This document shows, piece by piece, positions 10,017 to 19,860 of a DNA stretch of 64,000 nt. Every line of letters begins with the position of its first letter. Position 1 is the first letter of the stretch. The position numbers and the translations under genes are program-made. This stretch comes from Xiphias gladius. Its lineage: Eukaryota; Chordata; Actinopteri; Istiophoriformes; Xiphiidae. The DNA lies in NCBI RefSeq assembly GCF_016859285.1, contig NC_053404.1:16383105-16447104 (forward strand), written 5' to 3'. Under the pieces are notes generated by a model. That model ran no database searches and was not told the DNA's origin. It saw nothing but the letters and a program-made list of their open reading frames with translations.

Positions 10017-13000
10017 GCCGCCGCTGCCTGTTTTTCTTCCTCTATCCTCTTCAAAAGCATGCTGTCTGTGGCAATGTCCTCTGCGATTTCCTGACACAGA
10101 GCTAAGAGGTTCAGCTGCTGTCTGTTCGCTGTTCTCTTAGACGCTGCAGCCTTTTGCTCAGCCAGAGCTGCCAGGCGAGCTTTGGTTCTGGCTTGTGTAT
10201 TCATTTCTTGCTTCTTGGGTTTTCCTGCCTCCTGTCCCTTATTATCATCTTCAGTTTTCTCACCCGCTGTGCTGTTTTGCTTCAAGTTGGTCCCACTGAT
10301 GTCGTCCTTACTTTTCTCATTAACCTTTTCATCAGCCTTTTTAGGAGGGACTGCCTCAGGTGTTTCCTGGGGTTTTTCTATTATTGTAATGTCACCGTCT
10401 TCCTCATTCTCTTCCTCTGCTACTACAATCTCACGACCAATCTCTATATCTTCCAGAATCTGCACTTCTTGTAGATCCAAACTACACTCAGCATTCTTTA
10501 TTACAACAGCATTACAGTCTTCATTTGTGCCTTGAACATGAGAGCTTGCCATATCCATCTCTGTGGCATTAACGTCCATCATGTCAGACGATGGTTGCTG
10601 GCAACGGTCAGAATTTTGAACTTCAAAACCTTCCCCAGTTGATATGTCTGTCCTAAGCCTGGTCTCCTTATCCTCACCTGAACTGGTCAATGTGGCATCT
10701 TTGACCTCATGTACTTGTGCCTCAGGGAAGACGGTTTGTTGTGAACCATTTAAAAGATTTTCTACCTCACCCACTAATGTAATGTCTGGATTCACCTCCT
10801 CTGAAAGCGAGGCAGACAAACCCGATTCGGCCGCTGCTTGAGTGACAATGTCAAAGTGAATTTCATTCTCTGGGACCGGTTCTAGGATCACATACTCCTG
10901 AGACGTACTATCTGGTAGCTCAGCTTCAGCGCCGGCTGTAGTTGTTGTGACCGTGACGTCGGCCACCTCCTGCGGTCCAGCGTCCTCCTGCGCCTGTTCA
11001 GAAAGCTCTGTGGCGCTGACGCAATCTGGAAGGCCATTCCTTTCACTTTTTTCAGTTGCATCTTCTGACCGGCCATCTGGCATGCTCATATCGTCGCTAG
11101 AGCTGACTGAAACTTGTTTCACATCCACATTCATGGTACTCTGCTCCAACTGTGCAGGGAGAGGAGTTTCTGTCACACTGATGCTTTGTACTTCAATTTC
11201 AACTGCTGCTTGGCTGTCAGATACACAGATTTGTTCCTTAATGTTTTCCTCATTTTCCACTTGTGGGACATCAACCTCTTTGTTTTCTTCATTAGTAGAT
11301 GCATCTTCTTTTATCTGCTCAGTCTCTGTGTTCTGCATATCCACTAAAGACACACCATCATGCTTCTCTGACACTGTAGACATCTCCCTATCGTCATTAC
11401 TTTCTGGACTACTTATGGGCTCATACACTATCTTGTTTTCGTGAAGCTGAACCTCTGATTGATTAACTGCCTTAATCTGCTGTTCTGATGCCTGAATTAC
11501 AATGTCAATGTCATCTGTCTGTCCACAAACGAAGACAATTACTTCATTGCTTCCAGTTCCTTCGCCTTGTCCTTCAATAACACTGACTGTTTTGTCCGCC
11601 TTTTCTCGCGAAATGATTGCAGCCTCTTCTTTGGCCTCATTAATCATTGGCTTCCCCGTTTCCTCTTCTAAGGCAGAATCCATCACTTCTATTGATCCAC
11701 TTATGACCTCCATATCTCCTTGGATATCTTCAGGACTAGGCTCTGTCTCAGGCATATTTTCATTTTCTTTGTTTTCCAAATTAGTAACAGGAAGAGGTTT
11801 CTGAACTGCATTTGATAAGGCTGCATTGTGTACAGTGACGTCCTCCATCCCCTGGTTTTGCTGTTCTGCTGTAGTTGGTGGAATAGAAATATATTCAGGC
11901 ACTGCAGTAGTTTCCATATTTGGTTGGATCTCTGGAACATTAATAGACTGGGCAGTAGCTTTGTCTTCATTTTCCTTATTCCAACAAGTTGCAGTCACTA
12001 GATCTTTTTGAACATCATTGTCTGTATTGAGTTCATGGGCCTCCTGGCTTCCCTGGTTTTGTATTTCCACTATAGATCCTGGATCAGAAATTTCCTCTGG
12101 TATTACTGTTGTTTCCGCTTCCACTTCTCTTTGATTCTCAGCAGCACTAACGCATTCAGTGATAACTTCTTCCTTGTTTTCCTTACTCTCAGTCCAAGCA
12201 ATGATTGCATCTTTTTGAAGTTCAGCATCTGTAGTGAGTTCACTGACCTCCTGACCTATCTGATTTTGTGTCTGTACTGCACTTGTTGGATTAGATATCT
12301 CTAGTGTTGCTCTTGTCTGCATTTCCATTTCTATTGGACTCTCAGTAGCACTGACACATCCTGTGCTACCTTTGTTTTCACTTTTATTACACTCATTTGT
12401 AGGAATCGTTAGACCTTCTTGAACTTTTTCAGAGGCGTCTTTTGCAGGTTCAGCGACTTCTTGGCTTTTTTGACTTTTTATTTCTGCTTTCAGTGCTAGA
12501 ACAGAAATCTCTGATGTTGACCTAACCTGTGATTCCATTTCGACTTGATTCTCTGGCACAGTCACATATTCTGTAGATATGTCAGTACTATGTTCACTGA
12601 CATCCTGGTTAGCCTGGCCTTGTGTTTCTACTGTAGGTGCTACAGTAGAAATCTCCTCTGACATTGCTGAAGTCTCCATATCCACTTCCTTTTGGCTTTT
12701 CTGACTTTCTCTTACCACTGAAGAGGCTGGGTTAGAAACCTCAGAAGTTGATGTAGTCTGCATTTCCAATCTGACTTGATTCTCTGGTGTAGCCACATAT
12801 TCAGAGTTCATCGTATCTTCATTCTTCACATTTTGAAAATCTTCAGTTATTAGGTTGTTGTGAACCTCTGTAGATATGTCTGTAGCATGTCCACTGACTT
12901 CCTGGCTTTTCATTTCCACTGTAGGTGATACAGCCTGTGATATCTCCTCTGATGTTGCAGTTCTTGTTTTTTGAATTTCCACTGAAGGGGCTGAGTTAGG

Positions 13001-15679
13001 AATCTCTGATGTAGCTGTTTCCATTTCAATTTGACTCTCTGGTGCAGCCACAGGTTCAAAATCCACCTTGTTTTCATTTTCCACAAACCTAGAATTTTCA
13101 ATTTTTTGATCCTCATGGAACTCATCAGACATGTCTGTGGTTGGTTCACCAACTTCCTGACTTGTCTGGTTCTGTATTTCCACCGCAGATGGTAGGTCAG
13201 AAAGCTCCTCTGATGTACTTGCAGCCTGCATATCCACTTCTGCTTGTTCCTCAGGAGCAGCAACACACTCATCCTCAACCCTGTCTTCATCTTCTGTGCT
13301 CTGACAATTTGCAGCTGAATGTCCATGTACTTTATCAGGTATGTCTGTGGTGGGTTCACTCACTTCTGGGCTCTCCTGCCTTCTCACTTCCAGTGTAGGT
13401 GCTGGATCAGACGTTGTTACAGTTTGCATTACCATTTTGTTTTGACTCTCGGGTCTACCAGCACGTTCAGAGTTTGCATTGTCTTCACTTCCAATTTTTT
13501 CAGAATTTTCAATTGTAATATCTCCATCAACCTCTGTAGAGATGTCTGCAGTAAATTCTTCACTCTTTTGCTCTTTCTCATCTTTAATGGTTGGATGAGA
13601 AATGTCTGATGTCAATGTAGTCTGCATTTCCATAATTTTAGAATTTTCAACCATATACTTATTAAACTCAGTAGATATGTCTGTAATAGGTTCACAGAAC
13701 TCTTGGCTTTTCTGGCTTGTTGCTTCCACTGTAGAGGCAGGATTCGAAATCTCCTGTTCTGATGTCGCTGAAGCCTGTATATCCATTTTGATTTGACTAG
13801 TTGGTGCAGTGGCAAACTCAAAGTTGGTCTGCTTTTCTTTTTCTATACTTGTGGAATTTTCAACCTTCACATCTTCTTTAACTTCAGCACGTATTTCTGT
13901 AGTGTGGTCATTTACTTTGTGGTTCCCCTGGTTTTGTACAGCCACTCTAGATGCTGAGTCAGACATCCCCTCTGATGTTATTCTAGTCTGCATGTCCATG
14001 TCTATTTGACCCTCTGGGACTGTGGCACATTCAGAGAGCACCCCTCTTTGTTTTTGCTCATGAACTGCTTCACAATCAGGTGTCAATATTTCAGTACAGC
14101 TGTCGGTCATCTTGTCTGTCATGCCATGGCTCAGCTGTACCTCAACAAAAGACCCGGGACCAGCGACAGACTGGGTCGGATGGAATTCAGATCCTTTTCT
14201 TTCACTTTCTTCAAGCTTTTCTTCGGACTTTCGAACAACTTTGTTCACACCATCACAGGAGTTGGTAATTTTATCTGGCACCTGGTCCGGGATGTGTACA
14301 GATTTCGATTCCTCCTTAAAAGTAACTTGAATTTTGACACTGAGGTCTGTTTGACTCTCTGGATTACCATTTCCTACCAGGAATTCTTCTGGTGCAGAGT
14401 TTGTTTCGTCTGACAATACTTTATCTCCTACATCTACAGCTTTAGGCTCCGCTGAGACACTGGCTGCTTCAGTCGTCCCCTCCATTTCATGCTCACCTTT
14501 TTTAGATTTACATTTTACATTCAGTTTCATCCCTTCAGAAACTAACTCTGGGGTCTCTTTTGTTTCAGTTTCACTGCTCACATTTGTCTGACTTTCTGGT
14601 GTGCAAGCTGAGCCTGTTTTTTCGTCTGCTTGGTCTTCACATTCACAGCTTGGATTCACCTCACCGGAAACAGAACATAGTGTTTCCACTGACAATGCTA
14701 GTGTTTTATCACTTACATCCTTTTGGCTTTTGGTCGACTCTGCAACGTCCTCCTTTTCATTTTCCTTAGCTTCAGATGTAATGCAAGGCGTATCTGTAGC
14801 TGTTGCAGTGACGGAGTCTAATATTTCTCTAGATAAAGTTAGTGTTTCGTCATCTATGAGCTTTTGGCTTTCTAATTTTTTAAATTCCTCATGTTTACTT
14901 TCTTCAACTGCACACTCAGATTTTATATTAGCCTTAGCGTTAACTGATACAGAGACTGTGGTTTCCTTTGACTCCGCTTGTGGTACATAATCTGACTTTT
15001 CTTGTCTCTCTGGTTCAGTAACAGACTCTGCAGATTCTTTTTTCTCAATCTGATTAGCCTCACCCATGCTTTGAATATTTGGCAAATCTGAGAATCTACC
15101 ATAATTGTGGTCCATCTGTATAAGGTCTGTAGGTGCGGATGATAACCCTTGGCTTGTTTCCTGTGGGTCAGAAGATGACTCTTCAGCCATGCGCTTCGCT
15201 TTGACTCGGTTTGAATATTTTCTGATGCAGCGGGCCTTGTCGCCATCATCCCTCTCTCTAAAGAGGTCAATCTTACCACCATCGCTACTCAACTCATCGT
15301 CAGACTCTGTGGAGGCTGTTCGCTTCAGGGAAGCTTTGGAGTTAGCCTTTGGTGAGGGAGCTTCTCCGCAGGAGGCACTTGTGGCGTTCAGGAGCTTGGC
15401 TTTTTTGACAGGTGGGTCAGAAATGGTTTTGCTGGATTCCTTCGGAGGGGAACTCTGTTTGGATGACTTGGCTGGTTTATTTTTTCCCTCTTCCGCTGAA
15501 GTAGACAGTTTTTTCTTAGTCCGTGGGGCGGCTGTCTTTTCTTGCGTATTTCCTGTTTTGAGCGGCCTATTAATGGTAGCTGGTGCAGTTTTGGATGGCA
15601 CAGCCTCCCCATCCTCATCCAACTTCCTCATCTTGGGCTGAGAATCATGAGGAGCTGGTCCTCTCTTTGGGGCCGGCAT
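5131..15679 (-). CDS. esco1: ESCO1, cohesin N-acetyltransferase (nine coding exons, about 2,711 aa)
   Basis: ESCO1 acetylates two neighbouring lysines of the cohesin subunit SMC3 in the nucleus, stabilising cohesin on chromatin. Coding exons in transcript order: 15679-8528, 8429-8357, 7939-7858, 7766-7658, 7397-7266, 6446-6357, 5886-5743, 5579-5395, 5299-5131. All introns are GT-AG and the total, 8,136 nt, is an exact multiple of three. From residue 2473 the protein matches human ESCO1 closely: C2H2 finger ([19 protein letters not shown]), [29 protein letters not shown]-type region, [11 protein letters not shown], acetyl-CoA loop RRQGIASRM, and tail [20 protein letters not shown]1 rather than ESCO2 is indicated by the [16 protein letters not shown] and QFLVYNF endings. 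The ATG follows an acceptor (cag|aATG), so the 5' UTR is split. The odd feature is size: human ESCO1 is 840 aa and the excess is all in the first coding exon. Confidence 0.93.
5887..8356 (-). other. ESCO1 introns without recognised genes
   Basis: The larger introns (5887-6356, 6447-7265, 7398-7657, 7940-8356) are AT-rich unique sequence with short homopolymers and a (TG)7 at 6009-6022. I see no RNA gene, transposon or extra exon. The frame of about 80 codons at 6875-7128 appears on both strands and matches nothing known to me. Confidence 0.5.
7658..8429 (-). CDS. esco1: ESCO1 linker exons between disordered region and zinc finger
   Basis: Three short exons (8429-8357, 7939-7858, 7766-7658) encode a Ser/Lys/Glu-rich linker: [13 protein letters not shown]..., [16 protein letters not shown]..., and [29 protein letters not shown]. 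The last passes directly into the finger exon, as in human ESCO1 where a KEAEKTDEKQLII segment precedes the finger. Phases 0/1, 1/2 and 2/0 join exactly. The third exon has a tandem acceptor (see findings). Confidence 0.82.
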
Positions 15680-15680
15680 T
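8528..15680 (-). CDS. esco1: Giant ESCO1 exon encoding a 2,384-residue, mostly disordered N-terminal region
   Basis: A single open frame runs from ATG at 15679 to the donor AAG|gtatct at 8528. Residues 1-180 are Lys/Ser/Pro-rich with basic clusters ([16 protein letters not shown]). Residues of roughly 540-1330 are an acidic array of degenerate repeats. [18 protein letters not shown] / [15 protein letters not shown] segment (about 1828-1884) resembles the human ESCO1 'LCEEIAGEIESD' region. Then come 19 alanines (1885-1903), a basic conserved-looking block [19 protein letters not shown]...VKKLKSD (about 1965-2023), KTE repeats (about 2060-2123), a [19 protein letters not shown] motif (about 2175-2200) and low-complexity Gln/Ser/Lys/Pro/Ala sequence to the end. 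The unbroken frame over 7 kb, and its clean splice into the catalytic exons, make this a real exon. What the extra length does is unknown. Confidence 0.9.
9971..10027 (-). repeat. esco1: Polyalanine-coding GCA/CAG-type triplet repeat in ESCO1
   Basis: On the plus strand 9972-10013 is 14 uninterrupted GCT triplets, followed by GCC and GCT variants. On the coding strand this gives 19 consecutive alanines (residues 1885-1903), mostly GCA with three GCG and one terminal GCC. The pure run suggests length instability. Confidence 0.9.
11690..14060 (-). repeat. esco1: Degenerate tandem protein repeats within the giant ESCO1 exon
   Basis: The translated exon repeats a theme about 60-80 residues long: a segment like ATSEEISNPAS, then VEIQNQxSQEV, then EPTTDISTEV, then a Glu/Asn/Lys-rich spacer, then [17 protein letters not shown] count at least 11 copies of the VEIQ.Q.SQEV landmark between about residues 590 and 1290. 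Copies differ at many positions and some are shortened, so the array is old rather than recently duplicated. Confidence 0.75.
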
Positions 15681-16510
15681 CTGTCAAAAAATATTTGATA
15701 AAAATAAATTCATTACATCAAACATGATAAAGCCCGAACAACAAAACACATGCAATTAAATCTTGGAATTACTATTTAACAAAACTGACTAGGATTCATA
15801 TTCCTCTAGTTTCTCTCTTCCTCGTGGAGTAATAAAATGTGATGAAGCCCTTCTGAATATACAACATGCCTTCAAACCACATCAAAAAAAATCAAACATC
15901 TTCGCCTATGCAAAATAGGTACATTCCAGACTAATATTATATTATTATGACCTATAATCCCTTTCCAAATGTATTTACCTGATTTCCCTAAAGGCAACAA
16001 GGCTGCTAACGTTGGACATAAACAGTGACAAATCGTAGTTAAAGTAGGTGGCTAGCGAGTCACACAATGTACGATCTAAATTTACTCACTCATCCACCAT
16101 CTGCAAAAAGGATCTTACTGCTTGTCTGACAGTCCGCAGAGACTGCTGTCAGCAGGAGCTGTGCAGACAGTCAGAAATGGTCAGTTAACTAGCTAAGAGT
16201 GGCTAGTGTGCTAGCCGAGGAGTCCACAGTGAGGGGAGCTAACGCTAGCAGCAGCCAACTCGCAACAAATGAGCGAAACGAGACTCGCTGTTGAAGTCAG
16301 CCAAAACAGCAGCCACACAGACCGAGCCCACAGTTTACAGGGCACTCCTCACGATATTAACGTCAGCGAAAAGAAAAAGGCGCGACGTTCGCCAATGAAA
16401 CTCACTTTTGATGTTTTTCTTTTTCAACAACAGCTGTTTTTTTTTTTTTTCCCTGTGAATAAAAATTAACTCTACTTCCGGAGGGAAACGACGGATGTGA
16501 CGTTAAGCCC
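15681..16510 (-). promoter_or_regulatory. esco1: ESCO1 5' UTR intron, untranslated first exon and promoter region
   Basis: The coding exon starts one base before ATG after a pyrimidine-rich acceptor, so an untranslated exon must lie upstream. Minus-strand donors are seen as GA|gtgagtaaa (cut near 16091) and GCA|gtaagatc (near 16121); either could end exon 1. Further up are promoter-type motifs: an inverted CCAAT box at 16393-16397 (CCAAT read on the plus strand), an ETS site ACTTCCGG at 16474-16481 and a CRE-like TGACGT at 16498-16503. CpG content is higher here than in flanking DNA. The transcription start is not determined. Confidence 0.5.
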
Positions 16511-16520
16511 TCCAGCCATA

Positions 16521-16802
16521 CTCAAAAATCGAGATTGTAGTTTTTTGTAATTCTGTTTGAAGTATTTTGCTTTATTTGAATTGATACCCAGAGACAAACA
16601 ATAGGCATTAATTGACATAAATGTGATGTAAATGTGCCAGATTTAACAAATTGATCATTTTCTGGTTTACAACTTTCAGAAATTGTTTGACTTATATTAT
16701 AGACATTGTGTTGACAATATCTGTTGTCCATTTGTTGTTCCTTTATGTATGTGTACATTTTTTTGACACAGTAGCCATATATTTATGTTTTCATCTTCAT
16801 GT

Positions 16803-16806
<4 letters not shown>
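16521..16806. other. Spacer upstream of ESCO1, no gene seen
   Basis: AT-rich unique sequence between the ESCO1 promoter and the dinucleotide array. No coding or RNA feature is supported. Confidence 0.4.
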
Positions 16807-16850
<44 letters not shown>

Positions 16851-16922
16851 ATATATATGTATATATATATATATATATATGTGTATATATATGTATATAT
16901 GTGTGTGTGTGTGTGTGTGTGT
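16807..16922. repeat. Compound (AT)n/(TATG)n/(GT)n microsatellite
   Basis: About 115 bp of alternating purine-pyrimidine sequence: (AT)n, TATG interruptions, more (AT)n, then (GT)n. No function is implied. Confidence 0.95.
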
Positions 16923-16959
16923 AAATGTTTTCACCTACTTGCATGAACATTATGTTTGT

Positions 16960-17150
16960 TTATCTTCAGCATTGTTTGTCTTTGTTTTTGCTGTATACCC
17001 ATGTGTATCTTCCTGAACATTGTTATTGGAACTCTGTGTACCAACAACAATCAAGTACACTGAGAGCCCAAAGAAACTGGAGTCAAAGTCCCGGTGTGTG
17101 TAAATATACTTCGCCGAAAAAGCTGATTCTGATTCTGATTCTTCTGATTT
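16960..17150 (+). mobile_element. Probable 3' tail of a non-LTR retrotransposon
   Basis: The stretch ends in GTGTGTAAATATACTTCGCC then AAAAAGCTGATTCTGATTCTGATTC. The 'AAAGC(TGATTC)n' ending after an ACTGAGAGC...GGAGTCAAAGTCC segment matches, from memory, a common fish LINE 3' end with a hexanucleotide tail. Only the 3' UTR-like part is present, as with 5'-truncated insertions. The family is not assigned. Confidence 0.55.
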
Positions 17151-17159
17151 CATCTTAAG

Positions 17160-17935
17160 CCTCTGCCTAGTTTGGAGTTAAAAGTTGATAATACACAATA
17201 TACAGGCAAAACAAAGGGCAAACCTGTACTTAAATATAAGTGCAGAAGTATTATCACTAAAATGTCCTAAAATTATCAATAGTAAAAATACTCATCCTGC
17301 AGTAAAACTGACCTCTGACTGATATATTATTATGTGTTAGATGTGTTAGATTAGATTGTCAATACTGATGAATCAATGTTTAAGCAGTATTTTACTGTAA
17401 CTACTTCATATACAGTTAGGAAGCTTAATCCAGTGTTTCCCAACCTAAGGGCTGGATCCCTCCAAAGGGTCACAAGATTAATCATCTCATGACCCCTCAG
17501 ATTTATGTGAGAAGAAAGAAGAAAAACAAAGTTCAGATACACAAATCTGTTTTCAGTTTTTTGACTTTTCTCTGTTCTTTGATTTCTTGTGAAATACTGG
17601 ATCACATGAACAGTTATTTAAATGAAATGAGAAGACTGAGAAGTTTAGAGGTGGAAATGTCTCTTTCGAGGAATGACTAACAACTAATAGACAAATAAAA
17701 CAGGAAAAGGGGCCCCTACTGCTTTTTAATCAGGGGTCAAAAACACTGGTTTAATACTGGAATGATGTATTTGTTTGTATGTGAACTGAAAATAAACGCA
17801 GTGGAGTAAAAAGTACAATATATCCCTCTGAAATGCAATGGAGTAGAAGTATCGGAAAATGGAACCACTCAAATAACGTACAAGTACCATAAATCTGTAT
17901 ATAAGTAAATGTACTTTACTTTCCACCACAGCAAA
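17160..17935 (+). mobile_element. Short dispersed element with TACTTTCCACCAC end, interrupted by a MITE
   Basis: Segments such as TGTACTTAAATATAAGTGCAG, AATGCAATGGAGTAGAAGT and GTACTTTACTTTCCACCACA belong to a non-autonomous element I know as very abundant in percomorph fishes, whose ends read CAGTGGTGGAA / TTCCACCACTG. The copy is split by the hAT-type MITE at 17431-17748. Related copies are at 18060-18540, 36905-37515 and 37516-37941. Confidence 0.6.
17431..17748. mobile_element. Non-autonomous hAT-type MITE with 8-bp target duplication
   Basis: The left end CAGTGTTTCCCAACC and right end GGTCAAAAACACTG are degenerate inverted ends. Flanks GCTTAATC (17423-17430) and GTTTAATA (17749-17756) agree at 6 of 8 positions, as expected for an aged 8-bp hAT target duplication. 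Internal text (AAAGGGTCACAAGATTAA, CTCATGACCCCTCAGATTT, GGGGCCCCTACTGC) matches a MITE I recognise as common in teleosts. It has no coding capacity. Confidence 0.7.
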
Positions 17936-18059
17936 CCATAGACTGTGTGTAAATATATTCATAACAAATAAGAATATTGCATGCCAAAATGTAGACTACA
18001 CAATTTATAAAGGGCTTACACACAGCACAAGATAAGAAATATTGTGACTATAGCATTCT

Positions 18060-18540
18060 TGTTTTCCCAATATTCCTTTAGTACAGTTGTGAGGTACTTG
18101 TAATTTACTTGAGTATTTCCATTTTGGGGTATTATATACTATGTTTCAGAGGGAAATATTGCAATTTTACTCCACTACACTTCTCAAACAGCTGATGTTA
18201 CTTTGAACGTTCACATTTTAGATACAAAATTTATGATCAGCAAACAAATTATGCATTCTTATGCATTCGACAGAACTGCTTAAGTGCAAATGAAGTATGA
18301 AAAATTAACCCTGCCCAAACTACGTACAATATTAAATGCCTGTTACAGGTTAATTCATCAATAATAATATCCCAAAAATATAATATATAATAATAAAGAA
18401 CCTTGAAAGGCCAGAACTTTGTACTTTTACTTCAGTAAAATTCTGAATATAGGACTTTTACTTCTATCAGGGCATTTTCACAAAGGGATGTTACGACTTT
18501 TACTAAGTAAAGGGTCCAAGTACTTCTTCCACTGCTGAAA
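18060..18540 (-). mobile_element. Inverted copy of the TTCCACCACTG element
   Basis: Read on the minus strand it gives GTGTAGTGGAGTAAAATTGC, ATATTTCCCTCTGAAAC and GGAAATACTCAAGTAAATTAC, the same family as 17160-17935 but in opposite orientation. On the plus strand it ends ACTTCTTCCACTGCTG. The middle is diverged. Confidence 0.6.
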
Positions 18541-18608
18541 ATCATGACATCAGGCCTTACAAATGAGCTGGGGTTTCTGTTCTGGCAAAGTGTTGTAGAT
18601 GTGCACAA

Positions 18609-18642
18609 TATTACCAGGTCACATAGTTGTGACCTGGTAATA
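18609..18642. repeat. Perfect 14-bp inverted repeat (hairpin)
   Basis: TATTACCAGGTCAC (18609-18622) and GTGACCTGGTAATA (18629-18642) are exact reverse complements around a six-base loop ATAGTT. It lies downstream of VPS41. No family was recognised. Confidence 0.85.
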
Positions 18643-19015
18643 GATGTGTTTTTGGTTTTCTTCAAAGTTTCTGTTAATATGAAAGGAGCAAAACCAATAA
18701 ATATTCAAAAAACTAATAGTGCATGTGAATACAGTATTCCCCAAAATTTCCACACGCAAAAGATCATAGCTAAATATCACACATTATGGAGGATGTTCTT
18801 CTTAAAAGTTTTCCAGGCTTTTGATGAATGAAAACATTGTTGGCATATTACAATATATGTCACAGACCTCTTATTAAACTCAGACTTTTTCTTGAATAAA
18901 ACTTTAAAAATATCAGACTTGTAAATAAATTCCTCTCACACATATTGATTTGACAGGATTGACGTAAACTGAGTTATGGGGAAGACGTACATAATTACCA
19001 CAGTTTTTATGTGAT

Positions 19016-19271
19016 TTTATTTCTCAGACGTTGCAGACTTTTCATCACCAAATCACATTAGTGGCAAGCAGAGCGAGTACAGCACTTTACAGTTGTTAGC
19101 TTTAAATATACAGAGACAATCCGATATAAATGTTTTGCATTTTTGCAAGTGCACAGTTCAGTGACTGAGGGAAAGTGATATTCATTGATCAATGCACTGA
19201 CAGTACAGGGAAAGCAACAATGGGGGAGGATAAAAGCATCAATAATAACGTTGTGAGTGCATAAATCCTTG
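19016..19271 (-). terminator. vps41: VPS41 3' UTR and poly(A) signal
   Basis: Past the VPS41 stop on the minus strand, AATAAA occurs at 19021-19016, giving a short 3' UTR of about 0.27 kb. No other gene feature is present between it and the repeats to the left. Confidence 0.55.
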
Positions 19272-19860
19272 TTACTTTTTCATCTCAAGTATTCCACTTC
19301 CTGGCCCTCGCCTCTTCGCACTGCAGATGTTACAAAACTGGACCCCAGGAATCTGAAAAAGGAAGAGGAAAATGTTACAGGAGTGTCATTATAGGACAGT
19401 TGAGTTATGTTTGAGCGTCTCAGATAAAAGAGAATAGTGCCTGAAGACACTTGTGATGGGCGGATATGATTCATGTAGAACCGAACATTAAACAAAATGA
19501 AATGATGTGATTTTTTGGGCACAAACTGTACGCAGTTATTTACTGTTCCTTGAGATGGCAAACATTCTTTGTGAAACATGTGTCTGCAGTGAAACACCAC
19601 CACGCTGAAGGGTTTGGCCATGTCTGAAACAGAGGTGTGAAGCATAAATGAGCAACAAATAGCTTTTAAATGTGACACAACAATACAATACTTGGATATA
19701 GCAACATAAATGACCTACCTGATGGTAATATTGTAGCATGGCATGATTCACAAATGTTCTCCTCTGAAAAATAAAACCAGCAACAACAGTTTTGAGAGTT
19801 CAGTTTAAAAGGATTTCATTTCCATTGCTTCTGCACGAATGCCAGAAAACTGCACCCACC
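19272..19860 (-). CDS. vps41: VPS41 C-terminal RING-H2 exons
   Basis: The last exons encode a C-x2-C (ENICESC), then FHCRHMFHKECL giving C-x-H-x2-H-x2-C, then FCNICSAK giving the final C-x2-C: the C3H2C3 RING-H2 layout found at the VPS41 C-terminus, where it supports HOPS assembly. The protein ends GSGILEMKK followed by TAA. Compared with human VPS41 (recalled) the loop before the last Cys pair differs (IPGVQ against NSAAQ), a non-structural change. Confidence 0.92.

Noticed and set aside
10947..11444. A 165-codon plus-strand frame inside ESCO1
   Set aside because: Its Ser/Thr/Cys-rich composition is what the complement of acidic ESCO1 codons gives; the coding strand is clearly the minus strand.
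12910..13359. A 149-codon minus-strand frame overlapping ESCO1 in another phase
   Set aside because: An out-of-phase echo of the repeat array; repeats keep such frames open by chance.
15105..15641. A 178-codon plus-strand frame opposite the ESCO1 exon
   Set aside because: It is the antisense shadow of a Ser/Lys-rich coding exon. It has no family resemblance and no splice or promoter support.
16651..17016. A 121-codon Tyr/Ile/Cys-rich frame
   Set aside because: Runs through the AT/GT microsatellite; hydrophobic look is an artefact.
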